From assembly GCF_000344685.1 (NCBI RefSeq), contig NW_006920420.1, forward strand, positions 83,146 to 117,497: DNA of 34,352 nt, in the 5' to 3' direction. The notes under the pieces are model-generated. The model searched no databases and was not told where the DNA came from. It was given only the letters and a program-made list of their open reading frames with translations. Position 1 is the first letter of the stretch, and every line of letters begins with the position of its first letter. The translations under genes and the position numbers were made by a program. This document shows, piece after piece, positions 10,723 to 20,693 of the stretch. This stretch comes from Gloeophyllum trabeum ATCC 11539. Lineage: Eukaryota; Basidiomycota; Agaricomycetes; Gloeophyllales; Gloeophyllaceae.

Positions 10723-12044
10723 ATGCCGAAGCTTGTCCTACAACTACAACAAGTTACCTGTCCTCAATTTTACCGCTTGCGATACTTATCATCCGCGCCG
10801 ACGAGGAGAATGGGAAAAAACAACAAGAAAAAGCTTCAGGTCCCACACGAATCCCATCTCTTGCTCCCCGCACACCCAAGTTGCAGCGGGTCGGAGCAGA
10901 TAGTCGACACGCATACGCATTTGGTATCTACCTTTTCATCGTACCAGAGCAAGTACCGCGAAGGGAGATATGGCAGCATCTTCGATTTCGTGAAGGGTAT
11001 ATACACCCAGTCCCGCCACAAAGTCGAGGCTATCGTGGATGTGTGGTGTGAAGCACCGGTGCAGAAGGTATGGAAGGAGTTGGCGGACTCGGCGCTTACT
11101 GCGGAGGGGAGACGGGATAACTGGGGAGGGATCGAATATTGGTTCGTGATGGGTATGTCCCTGCAAAGTGGGCGCAGATCCGTGACCTGACTCTGGAAAT
11201 GCAGGAGTACACCCGTAAGCTATGCAAGCCTCGCGTCCGTTTAAGCCAACTGAAAAGGGTGTGCCTAGTCACGAAGCGAAGCTTTACACTGACGATGTCG
11301 AGAAAGATATGTTCGTATCTCATTGCGGAAGTAGACGGATTTCCTCTAACTACGCGTACCTAGTCTAGATGCCATGACCCACCCGCGCTGCGTTGGCTGG
11401 GGCGAAATCGGGCTTGACTACCACTACGACAACTCGCCCCGCGAGATCCAGCAGGATGTCCTGCGCAGGCAACTGCGACACGCCGTCCGGCTCGGGAAGC
11501 CGCTCACGATCCACACGCGCGAGGCGGAAGGAGATACCGAGAGGATATTGAAGGAGGAAGTCCCAAAGGATTATAGAGTACGATCTTGAGGTCTATACAG
11601 AGGATCTTTGCTGACTGGACCGGCAGATACACATCCACTGCTTTACCGATTCGCCCGAGTTTGCGCAGAGGCTGCTGGACCACTTCCCCAATCTCTACAT
11701 TGGGATAACAGGTACGTCTTTCCCCTTGTCCCGCTCTTATTCCGTTAAATAACACATCAGCAGGCGTGATAACGTACTCGACCAACCTCAACACCTCCGC
11801 CGTCATCCGGCATCTCTCATCCACCCCTCCTCTCCGCATCCTGCTCGAGACCGACGCGCCGTTCATGATCCCGGCAAACCTCTACTCGTCGCTCCCCGCG
11901 CTGAAAGGTAAACTTCCGCTTTGCCACACAGCGATGATCCCCTGGACGGCCGAGTTCGTCGCGGGCGTCGTCGGGGAGGGGTGGGACACCGAGAAGGTGA
12001 TGAAGGAGGCAAATGAGAATGCAAAGAAGATGTACGGCGTGTGA
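10723..12044 (+). CDS. TatD-family metal-dependent hydrolase (DNase-like)
   Basis: The spliced model is 353 aa in six exons: 10723-11152, 11205-11214, 11269-11310, 11364-11577, 11627-11711 and 11764-12044. TatD proteins are TIM-barrel metal hydrolases with 3'-5' exonuclease activity; the eukaryotic branch includes Cut9-interacting Scn1-like proteins. All expected metal-site motifs are visible: DTHTH (His64, His66), GWGEIGLDYH (Glu175), TIHTREA (His211), IHCFTD (His236) and LETDAPFM (Asp291). The conserved GVHPHEAKLY block is only formed by a 10-nt microexon spliced between two introns. The third intron uses a GTTCGT donor, which restores EKDILDAMTHPRC. The N-terminus is basic and hydroxylated, so mitochondrial import is possible; a second Met at residue 30 is an alternative start. 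It converges with the SMP gene. Confidence 0.9.
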
Positions 12045-12542
12045 TGCACCCAATAACAAGTTCACAGTCTATGGGGCGTATGAGAATGCCGTTCCCAAGG
12101 GATGATGGAGAGTGTTACTCGCCGCGGTAGGCTAGGGAGCACTCTCCGTGGTCTCTTGGGCGCGCGCGTTCTCATGCTCTCAGAGCGTCGTGACGAGTAT
12201 CGTTTAGATCCATCGTGCCCTAAGCCTCTACAGCCCGTGTTCGGCATGTCGTTGCTCTTGCACCGCGGTGCGAGTTTCCGCGTCCCTTGCCGCGATGCTT
12301 CCAAGGAAGCCATACAACTGATGCTGATCCAGCGTCCTCATTATTTCTCCCACGTACCAATCCATGATCAGTCCTTCGCTATGCGGACCACTTGCGCGAT
12401 TTCAAGAAGTCTATTCCAAACATACAATGCGTTCCAGTGCGGACGTTACAATCAAAGTAAAGAACCACTCAGTCTCCCTTTCGTCTTCACACACTCTTTG
12501 GGCTTCAGCAGAGCCAACGCCTCCACCACCCAGCGCAGCCGA
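12045..12542. other. Convergent 3' intergenic region
   Basis: About 0.5 kb between the stop codons of two convergent genes. A + strand ORF spanning 12102-12725 mostly overlaps the small SMP gene antisense and has no motif, so I read this as 3' UTR sequence only. Confidence 0.4.
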
Positions 12543-12884
12543 TTATGCCTTGTTACCCTTAGCACCGCCAGCCTTTCCTCCAGCGCCGGCACCCGCAGCG
12601 CTACCTGCGTTCGTATTGCGAGCAGCAGCGGACTGAACACGAGCGGGGAAACTCCCCTTGCCGGTGTCGTTTCCCCCCTTGGCCTGTGCGCCCTTGAGCG
12701 TAAGTACCGTGTTCGCTCAGGTTAAGAGGGAGTGTACGACTTACTTGCGTGGACTGGATGCGCGCGGAGGCGCTGCCAGTCATCTTGTTGCCGCCGGACG
12801 GCGGGGATGCTGTGGGTGTGCGTTAGACCCGTTGTCGGCGTGATGGAGGGACAGGCTCTCACTTCCAGTGCGTTTTCCGGCCAT
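12543..12884 (-). CDS. Small SMP-domain (seed-maturation-protein-like) protein
   Basis: The spliced model is 75 aa in three exons: 12884-12863, 12809-12745 and 12683-12543. All junctions close in frame with consensus donors (GTGAGA, GTAAGT). The core GSASARIQSTQAKGG followed by GKGSFPARVQSAAARN matches the SMP repeat seen in LEA-like seed maturation proteins and in short fungal relatives (family knowledge). The C-terminus is a Gly/Ala/Lys tail ending GGAKGNKA. Such small hydrophilic proteins are usually linked to desiccation or stress tolerance, but no function is proven from sequence. A TATAAAG box about 95 bp upstream supports this start. The exons are too short to appear as ORFs of 60 codons in the right frame. 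Confidence 0.82.
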
Positions 12885-12978
12885 GTCGATGCTTGTTTGG
12901 TGAGTGGGAGGAATGGATGAGTTGTTTTGAGCGGTGAGTGATGATTGTGATGACTCTCTAGACCGTCTAGAGCCCTCT

Positions 12979-12985
12979 CTTTATA
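12979..12985 (-). promoter_or_regulatory. TATA box of the SMP gene
   Basis: TATAAAG on the minus strand, 95 bp upstream of the ATG at 12884, followed by a pyrimidine- and CA-rich leader. Spacing is typical of a fungal core promoter. Confidence 0.5.
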
Positions 12986-14743
12986 CGCCTCTGACCAAAC
13001 GATGATCTGTACATTCGAGGGCAAAGCTTGATCGTCTTTCCTGTTTCTGCAGGTTGTGCGTTTGAGGCGTTATCCCCGTTGGCTGACGGATATCACGAGA
13101 CCGAGCGTTGCTTCGATGATGCGCTCCGATCTGCTTTTGTGCTTCATCTCCGCGTTCATTGATGTCAGTGGATATGAGGGATATTCATTCGTACTGTTCG
13201 ACTATGGATAATCGAAGGCGGGTCGACCAGCACTAGGATCGTCTGTCTGGATGCGGCGCGCGGTTTCTCCGATGCGAGTGCTCCAAGAGTGTTCCCCTTC
13301 CTTTAATTCTTCGAAGGACGCTGGCTATGAGACTCCCAGGTAAGCTTGCATCTAATGGCTGGCGTGCGATGTTCTTAGCGGTGCTGGCGAGGGTGAATAT
13401 CGATGCGTGCCCTCAGGTTAGAGCGGCGACGATGACGCGAACCGCAGGGGTCTATTCAGCGCCCCATTAACGATTCGCCTCCTAGAATGCACACCGTAAG
13501 AGCCTATCTATATCTGTTGAGTTGCTGCGTTGATTTTGTGCGGATGTAACTCTCTTGCCTATCTCGGTCCTACGTCCTGCTTGCAGCGATAAAGATGTTG
13601 AATCTGATTTTCCTATCACGGGTCTGGATATTCACTTCGTCATGGCACGATAGACTCAGACCCTTGGCAGCACAGATAAAGCGTCCCGTCATGCCCTACT
13701 CAGATATCCCGTGGCGAAATCTCGGGATCGCCAGGCCTTCCATCTTATCCCTCTATACATAAGGATGCGACGGACGACCAGTGAGAGATCCCTTTATCGC
13801 AATAATGTCGGCTTATAGGTTTCCTCCACGCAGATCGCCCGCGCAGGTCACCCAGTTCCCTCAAGTATAGCAAGGCGCTTGCTCCGGCGGTCGACGCAGG
13901 ATATACCAAGTATCCTCCTTATGTCTGAGAATCTAGACGTTGGTTATCCGGAGGCCTGAATGGGTCCTTCTCAGCTACTTCGATGACATGTCGCGGTCCT
14001 CGTCTGGTAGGGATAGGACCAATTGAACGTTTCGGCAAGGTCCGGCTTGCCAGCAACACTGGTTGAATTGACGATATTCAATGCCCACTATGCTCAAGGT
14101 CATTTCTGCTGAACATCTCGCACCCATGCCAATTCACATCTTTCGAATGCGTCTGGAAAATGGAACCGTTTATTCCCGTCCCAAGATCGCCACAACGGTT
14201 AAACATGTAGACTGGAATCGGATCCTTGCGACACATCGGTTCCTCGCAGGTGATACCGAGCCTCTTCTAGGTGAATGTGCCCGTATACCTCAGGCTCCTC
14301 ATCCTACTTTGCAATGGGGCCCGGCGTCGTGGCGTTCAGGTTATGATCCAGGAACTGCGATATCATAGGTCTGCCGGGCGCACGTTCGTCTCAGCTATTA
14401 TAGGACGGAGCTTGTTATCGGAGAGATTCCGACTCGGCATAGCTCGACGGTTCCTTGCACTTATTGCTACGTGACTCTTTGTTCAATGGTGATGCTTTTT
14501 TGCAGGTATTTGAGGACTATTAAGCCCTCGTCATGCGACGAAGAATCACGCAAGACGTCTGAGCTAGTCGGGACGGACTCATTGGGATTTGGCTTGCTGA
14601 CCTCTCTGTCACTGCGAGCCGAACATGTTGGTATGTGTCTATTGCTCGCAGTGCTTCTCCATCTGTCAGTTTGGGTTCACCATATAATTACTTGGCCTTC
14701 TCGCTGCTCGTACCTTGAGCTCTAGGCAAACGAGCGACTTGGG
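12986..14743. other. Long intergenic region, nothing recognised
   Basis: About 1.75 kb with no supportable gene. There is no ORF over 60 codons from 13025 to 14080, and the ORFs after that lack motifs. It is bounded by the promoters of the divergent SMP gene (-) and the transporter (+). Confidence 0.4.
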
Positions 14744-14751
14744 TATATATA
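14744..14751 (+). promoter_or_regulatory. TATA box of the transporter gene
   Basis: TATATATA located 67 bp before the ATG at 14818. Transcription would be expected to begin roughly 25-40 bp downstream. That argues against the ATG at 14756 and for the one at 14818 as start. Confidence 0.45.
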
Positions 14752-14817
14752 CGGGATGGATGCACCACAAGTCTTCGGGCGCCCTTTGCTCCCTGCTGGT
14801 CTACAGAGCTTCCCCTC

Positions 14818-17296
14818 ATGCCTGGCAAGACAGAAAGAATGCGTTGGTCCCAGCTTTCCCTTATGTTTGCGTTCGTCGATGTCCCATTGCAAGCTTCCTC
14901 CATCTTCTAACACGATTTCCAGATCTGGGACGGCGTTGTTCTCTGACGGTAAGCTCCTTATCTGGGTCTCTAGTTCAAGTGGAATTGAAGTTTATTCGCA
15001 GGATACGCTAATGGAGTCATTGGCAGTGGTAAGTCACAGTTTTAGTAGTGGTTGCATTCAAAGATTCACTGCACAATAATAGTCAACACGAGTAATACTG
15101 TCCTCCTTCTCTTTTGCGATCTCAAAATAACAGCACGGGTCGATTAGTCCTCACACGTATTTACGGCAAGGCAGCCATGACGAAGAACAACTATAGTACA
15201 ACCCTTTCAAGTCTGGCTTTTGCCGGCACGATTGTAGGGATGGTAAGCTTCGGCTACTTGGCGGACAAAGTGGGTCGTAAGTTCGGCATGGTGCGTATTT
15301 GTCTTAGATATTCGTCCTTGCACTTTGTTCACTTACGAATGGTGTATAAGATGTTTGCATCAGGTATAGTGGCCGTGTTCTCGGGCCTTTCTGCTGCATC
15401 CCACGGAGCGAATGGTAGCCTTGGAGGAATGTTGGCGATGCTTAGCGCATGCAGATTCCTCCTTGGGATTGGGATAGGTGCCGAGTACAGCTGCGGTGCG
15501 GTCGCCGCCGCCGAGTTGTCAGAAGAAGCAGCTATCAAAAAGGCGGCGCAGCATCGATGGTTTACCTTGTCCACAAGTACGTGTGTAGCTCAATCATTTT
15601 GATCCTTCATTTCATCACGATGGGTGCGCAGATTCCGTGCTGAACTTTGGAATCGTCGTATCTTCGTTTGTTCCGCTCGTGGCATACTGGATGTTGGTTT
15701 GCTATTCCACCTATGTCTTGCTCCCAGTGTCCCTACTAAATGATACGCCCCAATAGTTTCGGTGACAACCACCTAAGGGCGGTTTGGCGACTGTCTTTGG
15801 GGCTAGGCGTTGTTCCGGCGATCGCAGTATTCGTGTGGAGAATGATGCAAATGGAAGAGACACCAAGCTATCGGAAGGACTCAATGAAGCGCGTAAAAAT
15901 CCCATATAAGCTTGTGATTAAGCGATATTGGCGAAGCCTCCTTCCGCTCTGCATCGTCTGGTGCATATACGACTTCATCTTGTGAGTGTCCGGCCTCGTG
16001 ATTCGTGTGCTCTACTCTGAAATGTTATTTACAGGTACCCAGTATGTTTTTATCCCACGATCTGTACTACAAGTTCGCTCAACAACTTCAGTTCGAAATT
16101 TTCTCGTCAACAGTCATCAACACGTATGTTGTGTAAGTTTTGTCTGCGACGATCCTGACTTATTCTACCAGTATCACAGGAGGCTCACAATCACTCGAAG
16201 TAATTTTTGGCTGGAATGTCGTTATCAAGTGCGCCGCCTGTCCCGTTGGCCTTTCTTTCGATCACTAAGAATCTGTATACCAGTCTGCTCTACATGCCAG
16301 GTACGTGCCCTCTTTACGTTCTACGAGCATTTGATGGAAGAACGATTGTGAAGGGACGATAGGGGGTGCATTCCTCATGGATGCCATAGGGCCGAAGTAC
16401 TGCCAAGCGTTGGGATTGACTCTGCAAGCCGTGGTTGGCTTCCTTCTCAGTGCCTTATACAAGCCGTACGTTTTCCAGCCGGGTGTCAGCTTCCTTTATA
16501 ATGACCGTTTGCTCAGTCTGACAGAACATGTCGCCGCCTTTGCAGTGAGTGCGCTCTGTACTGAAGCAGGAGGCAGCAGACTGACATGGTGGGGAGATTC
16601 TTTACGGCCTCTTTCTGAGTTTCAGCGAAGTTGGTGAGTCGGCAATGATTAACCCATAAACAGCTCTTGACGCTGGGTAGGTCCGGGTAACTGCGTCTTC
16701 CTCTTGTCCGCGAAGACGGCTCCGACTGCTGTGCGGGGTCAATTCTATGGAATAGCCGCGGCTGCTGGGAAAGTCGGTGCGCTTGCAGGTATATGGGGTA
16801 TGTCTACCTCTCCGTGGGCCGTATCCTATTATATTGACAGGTGCACTCTCTAGCCTTCCCAGCCATTACCAACGGTATGAAGCTTTGAGGTTGACGCTCG
16901 CTATATACTCAAATTGAGGCAGGCTTCGGGAATAGCATTTTGGCTGAAACGGGGCCCTTTTGGATAGCCAGCGGTACAGTATTCATCTCACGCGGTCATT
17001 CGCATGGTGGTTTCAGCTGACATCACCGATAGGCTTGGTTGTCTTTAGCACCTTGGTAACAATATTCATGGTGAAACCATTGTCCCATGATTGTATGATG
17101 GAAGAGGACCTATTGGTACGTTGCGCTGACTCGTGAATATCACGACATCCCATCTCTGATATGGATCGTTCAGTTCCGAGAATATCTGGAAGCTCACGGA
17201 TTTGACACCTGCTTGATGGGGCTTCAAGATGAAGTTACGATAGGATCTGACGCATCTATAGATAAATTCGATCCCAGCGTGCCTCAGGAAAAGTAG
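14818..17296 (+). CDS. MFS transporter, phosphate/glycerophosphodiester (PHO84/GIT1-like) family
   Basis: The spliced model is 484 aa in 20 exons: 14818-14870, 14923-14948, 15002-15028, 15083-15091, 15148-15290, 15351-15576, 15632-15692, 15757-15981, 16035-16041, 16092-16123, 16172-16228, 16284-16300, 16354-16465, 16517-16544, 16597-16633, 16681-16797, 16854-16874, 16923-16973, 17033-17115 and 17174-17296. Every junction keeps frame. Family motifs are intact: [17 protein letters not shown] (helix 1), [10 protein letters not shown] (MFS loop 2-3 signature), [46 protein letters not shown] and GPGNC…[12 protein letters not shown]. It should be a plasma-membrane 12-helix H+ symporter. The exact substrate (phosphate, glycerophosphoinositol or another small molecule) cannot be told. 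The start gives a short N-terminal tail. Two donors are unusual (GTTCGT, GTTGGT). It lies 170 bp upstream of the prenyltransferase on the same strand. Confidence 0.88.
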
Positions 17297-17466
17297 ATGC
17301 TCATGTCGTAATCATGGGAAGGGAAGCCTTGCTGTACAGGTTCTGATGTGCAGTGTGCTATTATAGTGGTTCTCGAAATCTCAGGCCATACGGCATTAGC
17401 GCATTTATGCCGCATGAAAGAATCGAGCAGCACTCGACACTACCCTCCTCATCGTATTTCTGAAGT

Positions 17467-18820
17467 ATGATCGTTGATACCCACGACACGAAGATCTCGT
17501 CGACACCACCCGCGTGTCGTCCGAAATGGGGACTATACTTTGAACTGACTCGGCTTCATAAGTTTCCCGTGGGGAGCATTCTGGTATTTTGGCCGTGCGG
17601 TACGTTTGGCAGGAATATACACTCGTACATAGAGCCTGACCACAAGTACGAAGCTTGGGGTTTGACGATGGCGGCTTACCATTCCCGCACGCCAGCCGCA
17701 GAGCTACTTGCGAAGCTTGCGGTCTATCTTGCGGGAAGCACCCTCGCCCACAACGCCGCATGCATCATAAACGATATCTGTGATATCGATTTTGACCGTC
17801 AAGTGGGTAAGCCAGGCCTTCCAGCAGACAGGGCATATCAGGCTTTCGAGGTTGTGAAGATTAATCTATGTGAGAACAGAGCGAACGAAGACGAGACCGC
17901 TCGCGTCAGGCGCAATCTCACTCAATGAGGCCTTGATATGCCTTCTATTGCATCTGATTGCTTGCGCGTGGATGATTTCATGGAGCAATAGTGTCGCGTA
18001 AGTCATCTCATCTGTTTCTTAGCAGTACGCCAACCCTAGGCGGTATTATCATGCGGTGCAGTCAAGGCTTCGCGCTCTTCGGAGTATTCCCTCTACACGC
18101 CTTGTATCCCCTCATGAAGCGTTGGATCGACTGGCCTCAAGCATGGCTCGGTAAGATGACACATTCAGCGTAAAGTAGGAAAATTGACACGTTCATGGGC
18201 AGGGCTTGCAATGAACTGGGGCTTCACTGTCGCATGGGCCGGAGAAACTGGACGCATGGACCTATCGCTCTTCATACCCCTCATTATCGGATCTGCGTGG
18301 TAAGTATGTGACCTTCGAAGCTGGTATCTGGCGGCAGCAGATGACACAAATATCAGCTGGACAATTGTTTATGATACGATCTACGCTTGTCAGGTCAGAG
18401 TATCCCGTGTGACTATCATGCTGAGCTTAATGGATGGCCTATGCAGGATAAGGAGGACGACCGGAAGGCGGGAGTGAAATCTACTGCACTTTTGTTTGGT
18501 TCGGAAGTCCGTCCAATCCTGTCGTGCTTTGCGGCCATATTCATCGGATGCCTGTGGCATGTCGGCGTCGTAAACGAACACAGTGCCCCATTCTTTATAA
18601 TTTCCATTGCTGGAGCTGCCATGCATCTCATTTGGCAACTCCGGACTGTTGACGTCGACGATCCGGCTGACTGCTGGGGAAAGTTCAAGGTGAGAATGCG
18701 TGTGGTTGTGGTCTAATGCTACTCACATCTTTCTAGGCTAACGGCGACACGGGTTTTATAATATGGGCTGGGATCTTAGCGGATTACATCCTTATGGAGT
18801 GGCAGTATCACCAATATTGA
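17467..18820 (+). CDS. UbiA-family aromatic prenyltransferase
   Basis: The spliced model is 317 aa in eight exons: 17467-17599, 17654-17806, 17880-17997, 18062-18150, 18203-18299, 18357-18393, 18447-18689 and 18737-18820. The family transfers polyprenyl groups to aromatic acceptors in the membrane, using Mg2+ bound by two Asp-rich loops. Both are present: NDICDIDFD (residues 84-92), followed by VERTKTRPLASG, and DTIYACQDKEDD (203-214), followed by KAGVKSTALLFG. About seven to nine hydrophobic helices are expected. The N-terminus is short (about 24 residues before LTRLHKFPVGS) and lacks an obvious mitochondrial presequence. This favours a secondary-metabolite prenyltransferase over COQ2 of ubiquinone synthesis, but COQ2-like function is not excluded. 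The first intron (17600-17653) is 54 nt and stop-free, so unspliced RNA would insert 18 residues. Neighbours are a transporter and P450s. Confidence 0.9.
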
Positions 18821-20188
18821 TACGAATAACGTGCCATTTATGTAGTATAGCGGCATAGACAAGACTCCGAGTCCAAAGGATCCAGGGGGTGGTGTTCAGG
18901 AAAAGTTGGTGACCGTAAAAGCTTGATCGCAGCTATGAACAAGAGGGGGCAAAGATCCGGATCTCTGACACGGACCTCACCATCAGTAGGCCCCTCTTCA
19001 GTGTCTGGGGTCCCAAATCGCGTTAAAAGCGGTCATTCTGCGTCTTAGACGTTTCCCTCATTCGATATCATACATAATGCTGCATAAGGAGTCCTCTCAT
19101 GTAGAATATGCCATAGCACCAAAAAACCGCCAGAAAATACCCAGAATGAGTGAATAAAAATCTCACCGACCATCCATCAGGTCACGTGACAGACGCGTCC
19201 GCGCGATATTGGACTCAACGAAATACTCCGCGCGTACTCTTTCACATATCCGCGTAAGTACTTTACCCTCTCAGCGAAACCGGTCGGCGATACTGGCGAT
19301 TATCTAGGCTGCTGCTACATGAGCTTTGCAAGCGAGACCTTAAGCAGCAGTCCAATGATTAATATTCTAGGACATGCAGTATAATGGTTCAGATTCCTTT
19401 AGTGTATATACATATATCAAGTACTTCTACCAATACATATTCACTTCTAACATACCAAGGCTAGCCGGACTCATAACAGCTTGGGAACCAAAGTTATCAT
19501 ATACTGGCTGCTTTTGCGCCACAGACGCGTCGAGGAGAATGAGCAGACATGGGAAGTCAGGCTGACTACGGATACATGATGTCAGTGCCGAGCCCTCGGC
19601 AGACCTTCTGCGGAAGGTGGTCCTACCCCTTTGTGTCTCCGGGGTCCTTGTCACTAAGGGAGGTCAGTGTCGTTGACCCCCTCTTGGCTATGAACACCTC
19701 CCCATGCGTTTTATTATCATTCCCGCTACCTTTGGTAGTGGGTTTTGGCGTCCTTGATGTGGACAACTTACATAGTAGATTTGCAAGATCGGGAGAAACC
19801 TGCCCTAAAGTCTCAAATAAGGAAAGTATGACATCAAAACATATCACAAAAGGAAACGGAGGGTGAATGGTATTGAATGTAGTGACAGGCAGAGGAACTT
19901 GAACACTCAGGCAAGAGGGATGCATAGAAGTGGCAGGACATTCGATTCATAAGGGGTGGTTGAGACCGGAGATTTGGAGCATGAAGAACATGACTGCCTT
20001 GTTCAGTTCTGATATAAATTTCCGAGACTTGTGGTGATATGTTATACATGTCCTGCGCCATAGGTCTATGAAATTATCAATACATTGCAGGAGGTTGAGG
20101 AGCCCCATTCGAAGCTGCTGCCTACACGCAGTTCGAGTCAAAGGTAGCGGGTTCTGCTGCGCACGAGCGCGGCCCTGCGGCCTTATTA
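18821..20188. other. Intergenic region upstream of P450
   Basis: About 1.4 kb without a supportable gene. A CACGTG palindrome within GTCACGTGAC lies at 19181-19190. ORFs are short and motif-free. The region ends at the 150-bp MITE. Confidence 0.35.
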
Positions 20189-20338
20189 GGCTGCGTTCGG
20201 ATGCATGGCCGCGTCGCGGCCAACGACGCCAAAACAGTCTTTCAGCCAATCGCCTCTCACTAAAAGCACTGCCACACGGCCGAGCTGGCTGTGGCGCCTT
20301 GAGAGCGCCGCGACGCGGCCGTGCAACCGAACGGAGCC
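20189..20338. mobile_element. 150-bp MITE, PIF/Harbinger-like
   Basis: The left terminal repeat 20189-20220 (starting GGCTGCGTTCGG) and right terminal repeat 20307-20338 (ending CCGAACGGAGCC) are inverted copies over 32 bp with about three mismatches. The direct repeats TTA at 20186-20188 and TTA at 20339-20341 flank the element exactly. A 3-bp TWA target duplication is typical of PIF/Harbinger transposons. The element has no coding capacity and is GC-rich (GCCGCGACGCGGC) unlike its flanks. It sits about 350 bp upstream of the first P450. Confidence 0.75.
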
Positions 20339-20693
20339 TTAGAGTAGTGTCTGCCAGTGAGTCTTCGAATCGATGAGGTCCCGGAGTCGTCCGAGTCAGT
20401 ATCCCACGCTCTTCTTCTGCAAGTGGCCACATGTCTCACAGATTTCAACCGCTGCGACGAGTCCAACGACGTATGTATGTAACGCATTGTTTCATTTGGA
20501 GACTTGGTATAGTGTCAGCTAATCCTTCAGTCGAGCGCCAAGATATGCCCAAGCTTCAGCGCTTGAACCGTGCTATCATTATCACGAATTAGCAGGCTAT
20601 GTTTGGACACTGGCACTCCCACCCACAGCTACGTTCGAATCAGTGCACGTTTGCTTGTACTACCATTTAGTAGTCTTCCTCTCGACTCCGGAA
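20339..20693. other. Upstream region of the first P450
   Basis: About 350 bp between the MITE and the P450 start codon. It should hold the P450 promoter. No clear TATA box or gene was identified. Confidence 0.3.

Noticed and set aside
11139..11363. Continuous 74-codon ORF across the TatD introns
   Set aside because: It reads through two introns in a frame that destroys the conserved GVHPHEAKLY block.
12102..12725. 207-codon plus-strand ORF
   Set aside because: Its 3' part overlaps the SMP gene antisense, and no motif or start context was seen.
14756..15079. Start of the transporter at ATG 14756 read without an intron
   Set aside because: The ATG lies 5 bp after the TATA box, and the predicted N-terminus lacks transmembrane helix 1. 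The spliced start at 14818 restores it.
20100..20175. Possible tRNA (B-box-like GTTCGAGTC at 20131-20139)
   Set aside because: No A box, acceptor stem or anticodon arm could be paired.
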